A stretch of 5,294 nucleotides of DNA, taken from NCBI GenBank assembly GCA_030917225.1, contig JAUPVD010000205.1, forward strand, positions 1-5,294, written 5' to 3'. Both the position numbers and the translations under genes were made by a program. The stretch's first letter is position 1. Each line of letters begins with the position of its first letter. Origin of the DNA: Pseudomonadota bacterium. GTDB taxonomy: Bacteria > Pseudomonadota > Gammaproteobacteria > Burkholderiales > Rhodocyclaceae. The notes under the pieces were generated by a model. The model was given only the letters and a program-made list of their open reading frames with translations, ran no database searches and was not told the DNA's origin. Shown piece after piece: positions 4,726 through 5,294 of the stretch.

Positions 4726-5294
4726 GGCGTCGCGGCCAACCCAGATCACGCCCTTGGAGTCGCAGACAGTGACGTTATGCTTCTGGATGCCGAGGTCGCA
4801 CCACAGGTCGAGGCAGGAGATGGCGGCAGCGCCGGCACCGGAGCAGACGACCTTCACTTCGCCGATCTTCTTGCCGATCACTTTCAGCGCGTTGAGCATG
4901 CCGGCGGCGGAGATGATCGCTGTGCCGTGCTGGTCGTCATGGAAGACCGGTATCGACATGCGCTCCTTCAGCTTCTTCTCGATGTAGAAGCACTCGGGCG
5001 CCTTGATGTCTTCAAGGTTCACCCCGCCGAGCGTCGGCTCCATGGCGGCAATGATGTCGATCAGCTTGTCCGGGTCGTTCTCGGCCAGCTCGATGTCGAA
5101 GACGTCGATGCCGGCAAATTTCTTGAACAGACAGCCCTTGCCTTCCATCACCGGCTTCGAGGCCAGCGGGCCGATGTTGCCGAGGCCGAGCACGGCCGTG
5201 CCGTTGGTGATGACCGCGACGAGGTTGCCGCGGGAGGTCAGCGAGCGCGCCTCGGACGGATCGGCGGCGATCGCGTCGCACGCCGCCGCCACGC
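4723..5294 (-). CDS. maeB: maeB N-terminal part before the stop: malic enzyme catalytic domain (partial at window edge)
   Basis: 190 codons are visible including the TAA; the true start lies beyond 5294. The first residues ([15 protein letters not shown]) normally follow the catalytic-Tyr motif, so the window cuts just downstream of that Tyr. Numbering from 5292: the malic domain spans about 1-110, with the likely catalytic Lys K52 ([10 protein letters not shown]). Metal ligands are E94 and D95 ([14 protein letters not shown]) and D120 ([11 protein letters not shown]). The NAD(P) loop is G152-A-G154-A-A-A157. Translation ends after GVIWVGRDA, just past the second beta strand of the Rossmann fold. 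A product ending here would lack most of the cofactor domain and the whole regulatory domain, so it should be unstable or inactive. Confidence 0.88.
   Translation of the reverse strand, partial: VAAACDAIAADPSEARSLTSRGNLVAVITNGTAVLGLGNIGPLASKPVMEGKGCLFKKFAGIDVFDIELAENDPDKLIDIIAAMEPTLGGVNLEDIKAPECFYIEKKLKERMSIPVFHDDQHGTAIISAAGMLNALKVIGKKIGEVKVVCSGAGAAAISCLDLWCDLGIQKHNVTVCDSKGVIWVGRDA

Larger units (their letters stand above)
3145..5294 (-). pseudogene. maeB: maeB: NADP-type malic enzyme with phosphotransacetylase-like domain, interrupted by an in-frame stop (5' end outside window)
   Basis: MaeB oxidatively decarboxylates malate to pyruvate and CO2, usually with NADP+, and its C-terminal phosphotransacetylase-like domain is regulatory (acetyl-CoA sensing in E. 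coli). In one continuous frame from 5292 to 3145 the window holds 715 codon positions before the TAA at 3145-3147; the family has about 760 residues, so only about 40-45 are missing at the right edge. One of the 715 is a TAA at 4723-4725, inside the NAD(P)-binding domain. Family-like sequence continues on both sides with no frame change, gap or duplication, so one base substitution explains it (from GAA, CAA or AAA, for example). The gene is either a very recent pseudogene or carries a sequencing error. Codon use is normal on both sides, arguing against long decay. Identity is nearly certain; true loss of function is not. Confidence 0.68.

Overview
The window looks like ordinary chromosome from a GC-rich betaproteobacterium. 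The best support is the translation initiation factor IF-1, whose sequence resembles the betaproteobacterial type. A CDF metal exporter of the DmeF type and a two-domain MaeB malic enzyme fit this. I cannot name the genus from the sequence. There is no integrase, transposase, CRISPR array or phage gene, and I do not see a new multi-gene system.

Layout, left to right. A tRNA-Lys(CTT) with encoded CCA is followed at once by a textbook intrinsic terminator. After an imperfect inverted repeat comes a 117-aa protein of unknown function on the plus strand (278-631). A tiny minus-strand gene of 45 (or 68) residues converges on it (765-902). An AT-rich spacer then leads into a plus-strand dmeF-like Co/Ni/Zn exporter with a histidine-rich loop (1025-2020). 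Everything further right is on the minus strand: infA (2059-2313, TTG start), a small exported thermonuclease-like protein (2521-3039), and maeB (3145 to beyond the right edge).

The most noteworthy point is maeB. The whole stretch reads as one continuous malic enzyme plus phosphotransacetylase-like protein in a single frame, but a TAA codon at 4723-4725 interrupts it in the middle of the NAD(P)-binding domain. It is either a one-base nonsense mutation (a fresh pseudogene) or a sequencing or assembly error. The second point is the thermonuclease-like protein, which keeps the fold and metal motifs but has Asp and Gln where staphylococcal nuclease has its catalytic Glu43 and Arg87.

The genes do not form an obvious functional unit. 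Each of the larger ones seems to be its own transcription unit: dmeF and infA are convergent, and infA, the nuclease gene and maeB run the same way but are separated by about 207 and 105 bases, with hairpins in both gaps. No gene-free stretch exceeds 300 bases. The 110 bases at 167-277 hold the inverted repeat, the 133 bases at 632-764 hold one hairpin, the 122 bases at 903-1024 hold a possible promoter, and the 207 bases at 2314-2520 hold the infA leader with a hairpin and ribosome binding site.
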